A stretch of 64,000 nucleotides of DNA from Rotaria macrura (lineage: Eukaryota; Rotifera; Eurotatoria; Philodinida; Philodinidae). Below the pieces are notes generated by a model that searched no databases, was not told the DNA's origin, and was given only the letters and a program-made list of their open reading frames with translations. This document shows positions 26,701 through 39,193 of the stretch, piece after piece (positions within the stretch are counted from its first letter, which is position 1; every line of letters begins with the position of its first letter). The stretch covers positions 50,119-114,118 of the forward strand of contig OENT01000455.1 of the NCBI GenBank assembly GCA_900239685.1. The letters run 5' to 3'. The position numbers and the translations under genes were made by a program.

Positions 26701-29700
26701 AATAACAATGGATTACTAGATATCATAGTGGCAGCATTTTTTAATGTTGCTTGTATAAGAAGTACATCAGCATCGAGTATATTACTACAAATTATATCGA
26801 ATTCCCATAGAAGTTGTTCAATTGAAAGACCATGGATTTTTGATAATAAATATTCAAAACAACATAATGTATATTCTTTCAAACGATCAATATCGCCTAA
26901 TAAAAGACAAACGAATTCTATTTTCAAATGTAACAAAGAAAAATTAAATTATATACCCGAATGCATCAATTGATACCATAATTCACCTAGTCGTCGATAG
27001 TTATATGCTATTTCTGAATAGAGAAGTGGTTGTTGTAGAATAAAACGACGACCACTATCGCCTCTAGAAATAAAATAAAATACAATCATTTGATAAAACA
27101 TATGTATTCAAAATATAGTTGTCCGTTGTGGTTAAGCATCGACGCATCTCCTCCAGAAATCATCGAAAATTTTCTTAGCAAATATAATGTTATACTCGCC
27201 AAAAATGTTAAAAATTTGGTCTTCTTTTCCAAACAAAGTCGCCAACCTCACCGATATTGTTACTTGAGATTGATTAGTATTGTCTTGTTCTCTCTACTGA
27301 ACGCATTAAATTGATGTTTATAGTACTAAATTTGAATCTGAAGAATGTTGTTAACAAGATTGTTCTATATAGCAAGACGCAAAATGTTGAGTTTAGTTTA
27401 CAATGTTTAAAATCACTCAATATATTTTCTTTTCATCGTAGTTGTCATCATGAAATTCTTGCATTTCATTTTGCATAATGTAAAATAATCTCTATTTTTC
27501 CATTATTAGACGTTTGTATATTCTTTCGAATTAGATCCAAAAGAATTGTAATTCTGTTCATAGAAAATATGTAGAAATTACCCAAGAGAACTGCTACAAA
27601 TAGTTTCTATATTCTACTTAGATCTATCCGGTGCTACATACTAAGACCTCGATTTTTGCCCTTTCTCGTCATACATACACGAATGAAAATTAGAGATTTC
27701 TTTTCGTCAAGGCTTTATATTGATTTTGGAATCGATAAAATATATCCTAATAACAAGATTTGAATATAACCAAATCGTTTCCTAAGATAAACTTCCGAAA
27801 AATTGTGCTCAGTATTTAAGTTTTGCACATGTTTCATTAGAATTTCGATACTCTATGTATAATAGTAATGTATGATTTGTCAATCAAGCGCATTTTAGAT
27901 TCACGATAAATTATCTGTTAGATTAGAGAACGTCTATCCTACGGTATGTCTTAACACGAGTAGAGCTAGGCTAGAAAAATCACATACAAATGTTTAGTTG
28001 AAAGATTAAATAGGATCTGATGATTATAAAAATTTATTTACATTGACGAAATATCAATTCATACTAAATTTCTCTTCAAGTTCCACTTGTATATTCCATC
28101 AGTACATGAGAACTTGCTACAATAACTATACGTATCAAAATTGATCATGTATAAATAATTCTTTTTTTTTCCAGATTTACTTTGATTTTAGAAAGTGTAT
28201 CTATAATCATCGATAGAATAAAAATATAAAAAATTTCTGTTTAAACCAAACATTGTATATATCGGAGAATGTTCTTTTTGTGTACTCGAAAAGTGAGTCC
28301 ACTCTTAAATCGGTCAGTGTGTCCGGCCGGCCGTTTACACGATAACTCTTTACAAATGCATTCGATTGAGCTGAGATTTTGTGCACAGAATTGTCTCATC
28401 AATATCTCGGTCGAGTTCGAAAATGAAAAGGATCCGACGAAAAAATGGGTGAGTTATCGAAAAAATTGTCATTATTGACCAAACAATCCCTGAGGGGGGA
28501 TACAGGGATTTTTTCAAAAAAACATTTTTTTCTCTGAATTATCCACAACGTATATAAATCGACTCAATCATTAACATTGATTTCGAATGTGATATCAGTT
28601 GTGAACCAAATCGAGCTTTCTAACAAAATATCGCTTGAAAATTTACAAAAACTGCATCCCGAAACTAAAGTGCCTAGATATGTCTCAGATGACCACTAGT
28701 TTTGGGGTTTCTCAAAAAGGTTTACCAGTGCACACATTCTCGAATGACTCATTTGTTTCATAACTCTCGGACTTAAGTCCAAGTTTTCACATTTATTTTA
28801 ATCTCTATTTCAACTAGAACCTATTCGTGATTAAAAATCTTCCATCAAGATTTATGTTTGTTTGAATAAAAATCATGCTACTCGATTCGTTTTATTGTCA
28901 CGACACTAGACTCATTGAAACATGAGGTATAAAGAATGTCAAGAAAAAAAAACCGTATAAATAATGTCCTCGGAGAAGGATTATATCTATTGTGCAAAGA
29001 TTTAGAGACCCACAGGGGAAATATTGCATGTCAAAGAAATCATCATTGCTTTTATGAACAAAAAGACAACGGTTCAATGACATTTGAGATTAGAAGAAAA
29101 GTACTATTCGACAATTTTCAACATATTTGTTTCGAATATATTCGTTCATAGGATGTGAATTCATATGAATCATAGATCTGGACAAAAATGAAAGTACTAC
29201 AAATAAATCTTGATTAGAAAATGTTCTATTCATTTCGAATAGATTTTTACAATGTTAACTATTTCATTGAGAGAAAATAGTATGAATACTTCGGTATTCG
29301 TCTATCATTGTTCATTTTACCTAATTTGAACGTTTCTGTTCATGTCGACCAATGGTTTTGATTCAATAAAAGCTTCAAGAAAATAATTAGCTATATCTCG
29401 ATGTGCAGTTCTTATATCTTCAACTCGTTTTAAATATCGTTGTTTCATATGTCGTCGTATAAATGAATGACTCCAACAAATAACTAATTTTAAATCGAAA
29501 TATTTTTCAGTTAAGAGTGGACCTAAAATAGAAGAGATATTTTTGTTAGGTGTAAATTTATTTATTCAATCATACTTTACCTAAGATATATTTAATTGCA
29601 AGCCATAACGATGGTGGAAAACGTAAATGTTTGGGTAAATCTTTCGAATAATATTCTAAAAAGAATTCATTATTACATGATAATATATCGAGTAATTCAA

Positions 29701-32700
29701 TTTCAGCTATAGCCGATTGTGACGAACTAATATAATTAAATATAAATGAACAAATTTTTCGACCGAATTTTTGTTCACAATGATCTTTAATATGATAACG
29801 AAAAGAAAAAGAACGATGAGTAAAACAATAAAATAGACAATATACTTCAAATTTTACATTACCAATGTAAGCATTAAGTATTTCATCGATATTTAAATTC
29901 ATTAAATTCAATTGTCTTTTATTTTGTGATAAATAGTTCAAATAACTTTCATTTAAAACAAGCCGAAGAAGATAAAATATATATGGTTGTTTATCTAATT
30001 GTTGATATATACAATTTGATAATGCTTGTAAAGCTGAATCATTTGTATTTTGTCGAATCGATTTTAATTCAGATTTTATATATGATGTTAAATCATTTAT
30101 ATATATCATTTCGCTTAAAAATGGTAATTCAATTAAAGAATTTTCTTTTTCTATTCGATCAATAATTTCACGTATATGAACATCGTACAAAGATGATGTG
30201 TGAACACTTCGACTAACAGATAGTATGACATAAACCTAAACAGAAAAGAACCTCAGGTTATCCCGCAAGTGAAGCCAAGTGTGGAAAACGATGCAGCTGT
30301 TGTTATTATTTATAGAAAAAAGTTTTTGTTTTTATTATGACATACTACCACAAGGTTTTCTTTGATTTCATTGTACAATACAAGTTCAATCAACAACTAT
30401 CTAGGTCATTTATTTATGGAGCACATCAACGTTCTAGTGGCAAATGTGCTTTTATGGTTTCATAAGAAAACTAAATAGGAACATTTTGTATGGATTGACA
30501 GTACAAGCTGTGCGTCTATCTTAGCTGTTAATAAGTATTTATCTATCCTATTATTCATTTTCAATGATGTTTATGACGTTAAATATTGCGTGTGACAAAG
30601 ATTTGATCATTCAGATTCACGTTTATTGCGTACGTCAATCTAAAATTGCATGCAGTCATATTCAGAGGTTTTAATGAATGCTTCATTATAATGATAACTT
30701 CCGATTAATGATAATTTTATGTTTCTTAATGAAAGTAGTATGTTCACTTATATTCAACTGATAAGTTTAACAAATGAAATAAGAGCTATATTTGCAAAGA
30801 CGCACTAAAAACTTCCGAACTCGTATAAAAATACACAAATCTAATCAAATAATTTCATGATTCAGTATTACCAACAATGACAAACGAAATTTTATTACTA
30901 TGAGATTCGTTAAAGGAGAATACAATGTCACAATAAAAGAAAAAAACATATCATGTCTATTTGACATGTCACCCTGAAGGGAGAGAATTGTTTCAAGTTT
31001 GTTTCGTTGATATGAAATACTAACAGTTTTCTGTTACTATTTCTACTATTGACAGTGTATTATTATCAAATGATGTAATGTTCAACTGTTGTTATTAAGT
31101 AACAAAGTTTTTCAAACATAAGTGTTATTAGCTTTGAAATTACTTTCACTTGTTGATTTAAGATTGTATTCTATAGAAAATGTTATATGAAAGTTTTTTT
31201 TTTGCATTTTTTCTTTTAAATCAATTTTCAAATAATTTTATTGAGAAAAATATAATACGTATATAGTCGAACACTATCTAGTCAATATGCTACCATAGAA
31301 ATAAGTTGACAAAAAAGAAGAACATAATGCTAATCTACTTATGTTTAGTTTGACATTTTTTGTATTCTTCAAAAGATTGATTCAAAGAAGAATAGACATG
31401 AATTATCTTCGTGCAATTTCATTTCTTAATACACTGTTATTCAGCTGTCAATTAACATGAGATTCTAAAGCAAATTTCCATAGCCGTATGAATATTTTCA
31501 ATGCGCAATTTAAAACATTATCATTCTAAAATTAAAATAAATCGTCTGATCCTCCGACATGCATCGGAATTTAAATATTTTATTCCATAGGGGTTAGGTA
31601 CCATCTAAAAGACTTCATTACGGTTAAATCAAGCGAAGAGAGAATGTTTAGTTTTCGTAAAAGAACGTCTGTCATGTTTTATTCACATTCGATTCTTTTG
31701 ATAATTTTCTATCAGTATAGTAAACATATTCGTGTTATTCAATAGTCTATTCTCTTTTGTTACATACATACTTGATTAAGTATGAAAATGAGTTGTTATT
31801 AAAAGATGAATATTCTCTTCATTTAAAAATGATCGCGATAAAAGTATCTTACTTTCGGTGGCACTAATTGAAGCAATGCTTGATAGAATGCAATTGATGA
31901 TGACTGTTGATTTGTTGGCGTTATTTCTTCGATTCCATCGATCATTAATATAAATGGTTTTTGTGATTTCGATAGATTTGTTAAAACTGATTGATAGTAT
32001 TCAATATGATTTATTTGTTGTTCATTATTTGTGGACGTAGCGTTTTCTAATGAACCCATTTGTGTACATATCGATGTAAATATTTCAGCTATATTTCTTG
32101 ATTTAGAAGTTAAATTGAAATATCGTATTATACATTGAGAATTTTTCTCAAATGTACTTAAAAGATATTGAACGATTTTTGTACACAGTAGAGTTTTTCC
32201 TGATGCTCGACTACCAAATATCATAAATGGATAATGTTCACTTGTATGTGCTAATGTGAACCATTGTTTAAATGATTGATTATGTTCAGTAAAATGCTCG
32301 AAACCAAGACATGTATATGACGAATACTTTGAATAATATGTTGAATGTACAAGAATTTCATTGTATAAATTTTTTTCCGAGCTTTTAAAACTATTCGTTA
32401 TTGATAGATTATGAAAATGTTGATTTAATGATTTAATACGTAAAAATATCGATGCATTCAATGTACGCAAATAACGTTGATAATCAGAATCATCAGCTTG
32501 AATTTCACCATTATCTTTCCATGGTATATTGAGCATCGTACGATTCTCTTCAATTTTATAGTCACTATTATCATTATTCGATAATTTATTTATAATAGAT
32601 TCACGAAAACGTTTTAACTTTTCTTGTCGAATTTTATCCAAGCGACCACCAGGAAGTAAATCAATATAACGTTCACTACCTTTGCTTTTTTCATTTAATC

Positions 32701-34377
32701 CTGTTAACGAAAAATAAATATATACAATAGTAATAGTGACAAACAAATATCCTTAAAAAGTAATTTTTTTTTATCTCGAAATCACATAAAGGAATTAATT
32801 GGTGTCAACTAACAACGCATACTGATCTCAATTTTTCTATTTTCAACAAGATGTATTTTATTAAATTATTTTCAGCATTAGATAATAAAAGATTGATATT
32901 TTTATGTAGAAGATTTTTGATCAGTAAAAATAATTTTCGGACTATGAATAACATCTGAAATAAATCTTTCATGTTTCTCTATGAATAAATTACAATGAAA
33001 GATAATATGAACTATTGAGGGAGATTAGCTTAAAAATCTATACTAAGATAATAGTGATCTATAAATTGAATCATTAAGAAAAAATTTGAACTTGTCGTCT
33101 AGGAAAAGATTTTCGTATTATTTAGAATATTATTTACTTCGTAAGATAACATAGTTAAACATTCAATTCTCGACCCATTCGATAATATCCAAATGGGGAA
33201 ACATTGACAAACAAAGTACTTTGATTTCTAATCATAATTACAGAAGATAACATTAGCTGAAGTTTTTTCAGAGTTTCTTGATGGATATCTCAAGAGAGAG
33301 TATGCTTGATAAATTTGATGTATGCAGATTAGAAACAACTTGATTGTTGACGTTGTAAGAAGGTCTCTATTAGATGTCAAAATAACAATAGATATTTTTC
33401 CTTAAAGAAAAACTGCCAAAAATTGTCGTTTTTTTCTTTTTCTTAAGCTAATCTAAATAAACAGAACAATTCATACCATCAAAATGTCTTAGTATACACA
33501 TAGAACCATATGGAGATAGTTTAATCGCATAGTTAAATAGCATTTCGACACATGAAAGTAGTTGAATATCATGCATCGATTTCACATTTGATTTTTCATG
33601 TAAAACACATAGAAAAAGATCAACTAAATTTAAATAAGCTTCATTCCATTCTTGATTTTCACATGTATTTATATCATATGTTGATATTGAACGTGATGGC
33701 ATGGATGAGAAATTTTCATCAGGATCTTTTAATTTATACATTGGTGATGAATTTTTATCATCTAATAAATACCATTTTTCAAGTTGTTCAATATCTGATA
33801 AATCAATGAAATGAAAACCAAAAAAAAATAATGTATCGACATAAAAATAATTTTACCTTTGCCTAAATCCGTAGCAGAATTTTTTATATTGTTAAAGTCA
33901 GTTGTTGATAATTCAATCGGTAGAACAATGGGACCATATTTGTTTCCAATGAAACTTAATAAAAAATGTCCCGTCGATGTTTGATATGCATCTTTAAGTT
34001 CTTTCATATAACGCAATAAATGATAGGGATTTTTTGATAGATCAAAATTCCAATTTAAATTCCAATCAATAAAGTAAACATAGATGCCTCGTGTTAAAAA
34101 ATATTGTTGTAATTTAGGTAAAGTTTCAGTTACTAACATGTCACGTTCAATATCAAAATCTAAGTAGAAATATGAAAAACATTTGAAAGTAAATATAGTT
34201 AATAATGTCGTATTCGTTTTTTTTTCTCTTCCTATTACCATCTTTATTGGATATAATGAGAATTTTGAGTTGATTATATATTATTTTCGGTAATTGACTA
34301 GCATTGATTAATGCTTGTCCTTGCATTACATTTGTATAGGCATCGGAATGATTATTAACATGTCCTGATGATACCAT
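14754..34377 (-). CDS. NWD-type NACHT and WD40-repeat protein (STAND ATPase)
   Basis: 22 exons with consistent phases: 34239-34377, 33857-34159, 33477-33794, 31853-32700, 29581-30235, 29321-29522, 26957-27063, 26654-26896, 26335-26592, 26150-26273, 25890-26077, 22927-23132, 22688-22867, 22309-22623, 22131-22250, 19642-19715, 19390-19555, 19205-19316, 18772-18855, 18599-18706, 18206-18531, 14754-15035. Product about 1785 aa (vertebrate NWD2 is about 1740). The N-terminal part (ETLPKLQQYFLTRGIYVYFIDWNL) resembles the effector-like start of NWD/TEP1 proteins. The NACHT has Walker A GSRASGKT (about 416-423) and Walker B FILMIDGIEEI (about 503-513). A helical region follows, then about a dozen WD40 blades (about 940-1580; for example LVTASIDRTIKLFNLHSGD, ITGGEDFSCKLW). 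Such proteins are nucleotide-driven oligomerising switches. The tail is basic and ends CCLL, a CaaX-like box. Assignment of the last exon is inferred from phase only. Confidence 0.85.
15157..16756 (-). CDS. rhodopsin-like (class A) GPCR, nested in an NWD intron
   Basis: Two exons (16535-16756, 15157-16440) joined in phase 0 at ESCM|DLLLITINCIH, giving 501 aa. Seven hydrophobic segments are visible: TM1 YPWLLLPFGFIGSLLTILIF, TM2 around DLLLITINCIHLIEI, TM3 AVWILCVISLERAAVTRS, TM4 ILTIIFTLLFILNIHYLLF, TM5 LINSLVPFIIILLANATVM, TM6 LAYILFVSTLLFVLLTFPL, TM7 MRFLLYLDHGCGFYLYTFTG. The FRREFKRFF after TM7 is typical of FMRFamide-type peptide receptors of invertebrates. The DRY box is replaced by LERAA, and NPxxY by a GFYLY-type sequence. 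The long Ser/Thr/Gln-rich tail is probably cytosolic. Two N-glycosylation sequons occur (NIS near the start, NQT in extracellular loop 2). The ligand is unknown. The gene lies on the same strand inside the last intron of the NWD model. Confidence 0.85.
16757..18205 (-). other. 5' part of the NWD last intron / GPCR upstream region
   Basis: AT-rich DNA between the GPCR start and the penultimate NWD exon; it must hold the GPCR promoter. It includes a (TA)n microsatellite at 16849-16872 and ATCGATCGATCGAT near 17597. No coding exon is seen. Confidence 0.5.
16849..16872. repeat. (TA)n microsatellite
   Basis: Twelve TA units in the region upstream of the GPCR gene. Confidence 0.95.
18353..18400 (-). 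other. possible 48-nt stop-free intron in NWD exon 21
   Basis: The exon frame runs through GTATTT...TCTAG (48 nt, in frame, no stop), which would encode the lysine-rich then hydrophobic stretch IYKKKKNMFLLLVCLV. Removing it joins KKTKL to FSETCNPTLPI via a split codon. Either reading keeps the frame, so sequence alone cannot decide. Position is accurate to a few bases. Confidence 0.45.
20132..20244. repeat. small fold-back (MITE-like) element
   Basis: The 19-bp arms at 20132-20150 and 20226-20244 are inverted copies (17 of 19 match; CGATGTAAATA core). The interval also contains the inner palindrome GTATAC...GTATAC. It lies inside an NWD intron. Confidence 0.45.
21061..21480. repeat. GC-rich island with an open frame, probable insertion
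   Basis: Base composition is clearly richer in G/C than the flanking intron. A + strand frame (21144-21464) is open for about 106 codons, with many H/R and few recognisable blocks (CHRFGHLGHR). No domain is recognised and no splice sites fit. It is more likely a fragment of a mobile element than a gene. Confidence 0.3.
23138..23159. repeat. (ATCA)n microsatellite next to an acceptor site
   Basis: About five ATCA units directly before (in - strand sense) the ATTTTAG acceptor of an NWD WD40 exon. Confidence 0.9.
24521..25411. mobile_element. candidate non-autonomous element with C/G-rich imperfect terminal inverted repeats
   Basis: The left end (24521-24549) reads CCTTAAGGCCCCCATCCCCC then CTC and an A run. 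The right end (25376-25411) is close to its reverse complement: a T run, GAGAGGGGGAGG, more G, then GGGCTTAAAG. Inside are at least two diverged copies of an 85-bp module about 118 bp apart (24570-24655 and 24689-24773). These share CTCTTTCAGAA and TTTTTACCC-type blocks. No transposase frame is present. Location in an intron and low coding potential fit a MITE-like insertion. Confidence 0.4.
27064..29320 (-). other. 2.3-kb NWD intron
   Basis: Intron between the exon ending MNRNVQI and the exon starting GDSGRRFILQQP (split Arg codon). It is mostly AT-rich; a repeat-like segment lies at 28.28-28.52 kb. Confidence 0.65.
28280..28520. repeat. dispersed-repeat-like segment with GGCCGGCC core
   Basis: Contains TGTCCGGCCGGCCGTTTACA followed by CGATAACTC and CGATTGAGCTGAGATTTTG, then CCCTGAGGGGGGATACAGGG. 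The composition and the palindromic GGCCGGCC differ sharply from the surrounding AT-rich intron. It resembles the style of the 24.5-25.4 kb insert (A/T runs followed by a G run), so a related element family is possible. No coding function is seen. Confidence 0.35.
30236..31852 (-). other. 1.6-kb NWD intron
   Basis: Splits the NACHT region between LLQLVPPK and VYVILSVSRS, in phase 0. AT-rich; nothing else seen. Confidence 0.7.
32701..33476 (-). other. 0.8-kb NWD intron
   Basis: Between the exon ending ILRHFDG and the exon starting LNEKSKGSERYIDLL. AT-rich; nothing else seen. Confidence 0.7.
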
Positions 34378-37300
34378 TTTTGTTTTTGAAATAAAAACAA
34401 AGATTAGCTGTTCACGTCGTCAATTATAATGTCATTTATGAATCCAACAACTTCGAACGATTGACATATCAAAAAAAAAAAAAAGAAAGAACATCCGAAA
34501 CAGCGAATGTGAGAAAAAAAAAGAATATGATGCTGAGCTTTTTTTTTCCTCATAAATAAATGATTATGAACATGAAAAAGCACTTATGAAAATAGGTTTA
34601 TTGACTATTATTCCTCTTGCAATCACTAATATTGGAAAAATTGAGCGAATGATTTCGTTGATTTTAATAAATTTTCCTCCTTTGATCATGATATAAAACA
34701 GGTTTTTGTTTTCTCTCTTATTTCAAGATATATGACAGATTCTATGTGCATCATTAATCAAACTGCCAAAAAAGTATGAAATGACAATGTGTCATTTTCT
34801 TATATCTACAAACGAAAATGAGAAGAGTGTATTGTAATGACTGTTAGAATAGATTTTCATTTCTATATTTATATGCGAGTTGTGTGTCATTATATTATCA
34901 CTGTTTATCTAATGATTGTATACATTCTGTCTTGTTTTCTTATACTTAACCAATAAACTGATATATCTATAATCTATTATTTGAATTTCCAATATGCCTC
35001 AAGAGACACAAGTTCGAACGAACTACTGTTTTGTATTCTTCGAAAAAAAGAAAACCTAAATTATGAAATTCTATAATTACATACGAAATTAATGGAGAAA
35101 ATAAAGAAATTCAATCAATGAACCATTGAATAACATTGTCATTCGTTGATAATAAAAGCAAAATTTAGACAAATATATATATATATATATATATATGTTT
35201 CTTTTTTCTTTTTCTTCTCATTTTTTTTTCTTGCACATTTTTCATCTGTTTTCCCATGTTTACCAATCGACATACATCTTTTGTTCTATCTATCTTTTTC
35301 TTGTATGAACACACGGTTAATATGTTTTGGCTCTCTGCATTTTTCATTACTACTATCTCTGACACCCGGTTGATAAGTAGAAGCAGTTAGAAAAAAGCTT
35401 AAGCTCTCTAATGTGAAGACAGAGTAGGCGTTTCTTTTATCGCGTGTTCTAATAACATCCAACAATTTTTTTTCTTCTATTCTTCTCGTTTTTGCTCTTC
35501 TCTTATAGCGACGTCGAGAGATGAAAGTAGACGGATAGCAGAAAAGTTCAAATACTCACTAGTTCTAACTAACATCATACAATAAACTAACAGAAAACGA
35601 CTGTGCGTGTTAAAAATGAGTTTTTGCTTTCTTTTTGTTCTCTATCGGAACTATCATAGTGTTCTCTGGAGTAATAGAGAGAGAAAAAAGAGAGATATAC
35701 TGATGCTGCTGCTGCTACCACTATCAGCCTCTTTTTCTAGCAGATGAATCGATTACAATACAAAACTATGACTCGATTATATATTTTCGACGAAGGACTG
35801 TTGCTGTTGTAAATGCCACAATCACTGCAATGACTTAGTTTTGTCAAGCGTGAGAAAAATAAGAAAAAAAAATGTAATTATCGTTGCAGAAAAGCCGTCT
35901 ACATTCATTTTTCGGAAATCCTAAAACAGTTTGGCTCGTTTGCATATCTAGTGTTAGATAGCGAGAGTAGATTGAATCAAATTTTCCGAAAAAGAACGAA
36001 CTTAATAAATAAGTAATGATCTGTACCAATGCATATTAGCCTCCGCTATAGATTCTACTATGAATGAGAAAGCATCTAGCAGAATAATATTTTTCTTTTG
36101 CAACACGCGAAGCACATTCTTATCCTATTGTATTCATTCATATGATTGCTAAAGCTTAACACAATAAATCTATACAGTTTGCGTGTATATTTATACGCAA
36201 GAGAAATTAATCGACTGTAAATACTACAGATACAACACTGAATGATGTGAGGCATCAATGATTTAGCTCTCAATATGAATGGTTAGAATGCCGTTTTACT
36301 TATCAAGCGAACATAAAGTCTTTAAAGATAAGTAGAAACTGTTACATGTCGATATTTATAGAGTATAATCAAACTATTTCGCCATAAATGTTCTGTTACT
36401 TTTAAATTTACACAATTATACTTCAGGGTGGTAACACAAGGCGTTGTGTAATTTCATAGTTAATTCTGATATGTTGGTGTATTTTTTCTTTGACAACAAT
36501 TAAATATATATGAGTATATTGTCGTCAGACTCTCATGTATTAAACAAAGTCGCCTGCAACACTAATTCGCATAGTTCATTATTAACAACATATATCTTCA
36601 TGATTCTTAACAAAACAATACAAACATGAGAAGAAAAAATAAGGAATTCACATGAGAATCTAGTATAAAAAATAGTATTGGAGTGTTTTTGTTACTAAGT
36701 ATCATCGATTCTATGTTTTCTTCACATCTCACATGACAATTTATCAACGAACATACTTGTATTGAACTTGAGCGCTCAGAATAAAGAAATACTTGGTTTA
36801 CGTTTTGTTTTGTTTTGGTACAACAATGAATGGTTAGTGAAACGTACGTTAAATATACAAGATAAATGCTTAACGAACCGATAACAACAAAATTACTCTT
36901 CAAATACTTTCGGAATGCATTGATTCGTTCATCAATATATTGAATAATCGATGATGTATGGTTAAATCATATATGATTTGAATATTTCTAAATAGTAAAA
37001 AATACAAAGCATATTTTAAATATTAAACAGTAACAATTATAATATTCATCAAATGTCATGTATTGTAACTAACTATTATTAATGTGTTTACCTTCGATCT
37101 ATAATTAGGATAATATTATGTTAAATTCTTCTTCTTATTTATTTGCATTCAGTAAAAGGATAGAATTGTAAATCTGAAAACAAAAAAAAAAAAGAAAGAA
37201 TCAATTATATTTTAAAAATCATCTCGTAAAGTTTATAATTTTATATAATGTTGGAAATTTCACTTTAATTAATGCTTAAAAACATATGAATTGTATTCAT

Positions 37301-38734
37301 GATTCAGATAATCTATGTTTGTATTAGCATAGAATTTCTATATTGATTTTTATCCGATGTGTAAAAATGATGGATTGATACCATCGGTGTCGATTTATCA
37401 TATATATATATTTATAGTATTACAACATGTTAACGAAGAATATTTGGCACATAGAAATAGTAGTAAATAGAATTATTGCAAAAAAAAAAGAACCTCATCA
37501 AAAGCAACATTTTTCCGTTATATATAAATCTTTCTCATAAAACAAAGATGAGATTCAACATAAACGTGATATTTAATCATTAAATAATACAATGATGATA
37601 ATGATATTAGTTAATATTTCAAAACAAACTATTTCTTTACAATATGTGACGGTAACATTAGATCCTGCTTCTTCATTTTCTTCTTATTTATTTTGCCTTG
37701 TGAGAGATGCGTTTTCTATAGCCTAGACGTCAACAAACATGGCGAGTCTATTGATAATAGTATTTGCTGAATAAAATGCCGATTTAATTGAATGCTCTTT
37801 ATAATGACCGTGCTTCTTCATAAACAATGGAATTTACTGAACATTGATTTACGTGTTCATATTTTGAAAAATGAAAAAAACTCCTCGATAGCATTTTTCG
37901 GATGAAATTTATTACACGAAGAAACAACTGATTTTACCAGAGTAAAATGGTTACTTAAGTACGAACTTGATAAACTATATTTTGATGTTTCTTTTATATT
38001 CTAATGGATCGACTTCTTCCTATAGGTCTTAATTTCTGTCTATAGAATAGTCGGGTAGAAACTAGAGACAAGAAGGAAAACGACAATTGAACGAGCAAGG
38101 ACACAATCAGTAAAGAAATGGCACACTGCTATATTTAATTACCGTCACGTTTCATAATCAACAACTTTTTATTGAAATTTTTTTCTATTAGAACATTAGC
38201 TGAAGACAAAGTGCATTAAAAGTTTTCTTTTCAAAGATATTTTAAAGAAATAAAAATAACCTACTCAAACAAATGTAGTTCGTTTTTTTTTCAATTTCGA
38301 GAAAAATATTTTGATTTTTGAATGATCATTGAAAATACATTTTCCTATAAGAAAGATGTCATACTTTTTAATTGACATGATCAAATCTGATAGCAATATT
38401 GCTTTTTTATTCTAATCGACATAGAAATTTCTTTTTCTTCTTACACAAACAAATGAATATAGAAAACTATTTTATTAGTTTATTATCATGAGAATCATTT
38501 AGAAGAAACGACTGGGAATGTGCAAATATGACTTTATTCTACTTGGAAGAAAACAAATAATACAATCAATATCTATCTATGTATATATATATATTTTTTT
38601 TTTCTTCGAATAAGTTAATAAACGTTTTGATAGAAATTAACTTTATTTCAAAATCTAAATAAATGAACAAAATTTTATTTAAAAAAGAAACACATAAAAA
38701 CAAAAATAAGACAATAGTATACAAATTTCATCAT
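34378..38734. other. gene-poor interval
   Basis: AT-rich DNA upstream of the NWD gene. It includes a (TA)n run at 35173-35196, CT/A-rich tracts at 35.2-35.7 kb (possible NWD 5' region) and a CTG run near 35704. Its ORFs are short and show no domain. No gene is called. Confidence 0.5.
35173..35196. repeat. (AT)n microsatellite
   Basis: Twelve AT units followed by a T/C-rich tract. Confidence 0.95.
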
Positions 38735-39193
38735 CTACTGTATAGTTTTCTCTGGTTTTCGAGTTCGACAATATCGAACAATACCATAAATAACACCTAA
38801 TATAATAAATAATCCAGATAGACTAACAGTACCAATCCATATATACGGTGATGTATATCCACCGCAGCGTGCTTTGAGAACATAACATGATTTCGTTGTT
38901 TGAGGTGAATCAAGTGTCAATGTATAATCCCATGCATCAGGTATAGGATCTATCATAAGATCAAAATAACAATCATTACAATCGATTGTTTCATTTAAAT
39001 GATATATATCTGGAAGTATATCAGTTATATAACTGAAATATAGTTGCACGGGATTCGGACATTCATTTGGTATCGATATATTAAAATGAATATAATCGTC
39101 TCCACAAATTGAATCAATAATGCATATATTACACGGTGTACTTTCACTATAAGAGACATAGCATGCAAATACTAAGAGCATTTTTATCATCAT
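38735..39193 (-). CDS. small single-pass (type I-like) membrane protein, unknown function
   Basis: A single-exon 152-residue ORF starting at the ATG at 39193 (a second ATG follows at once). The first 18 or so residues (MMIKMLLVFACYVSYSES) look like a signal peptide. The ectodomain is rich in cysteine (TPCNIC, DSICG, NDCYFD, SCYVLKARCGG), suggesting about four disulfides, with N-glycosylation sequons NIS and NET. One hydrophobic segment (YIWIGTVSLSGLFIILGVIY, residues about 117-140) precedes a short basic tail RYCRTRKPEK. This layout is that of a small type I membrane glycoprotein. I do not recognise the family. Codon use matches neighbouring genes and AT-rich non-coding DNA flanks it. Confidence 0.7.
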   Translation of the reverse strand: MMIKMLLVFACYVSYSESTPCNICIIDSICGDDYIHFNISIPNECPNPVQLYFSYITDILPDIYHLNETIDCNDCYFDLMIDPIPDAWDYTLTLDSPQTTKSCYVLKARCGGYTSPYIWIGTVSLSGLFIILGVIYGIVRYCRTRKPEKTIQ

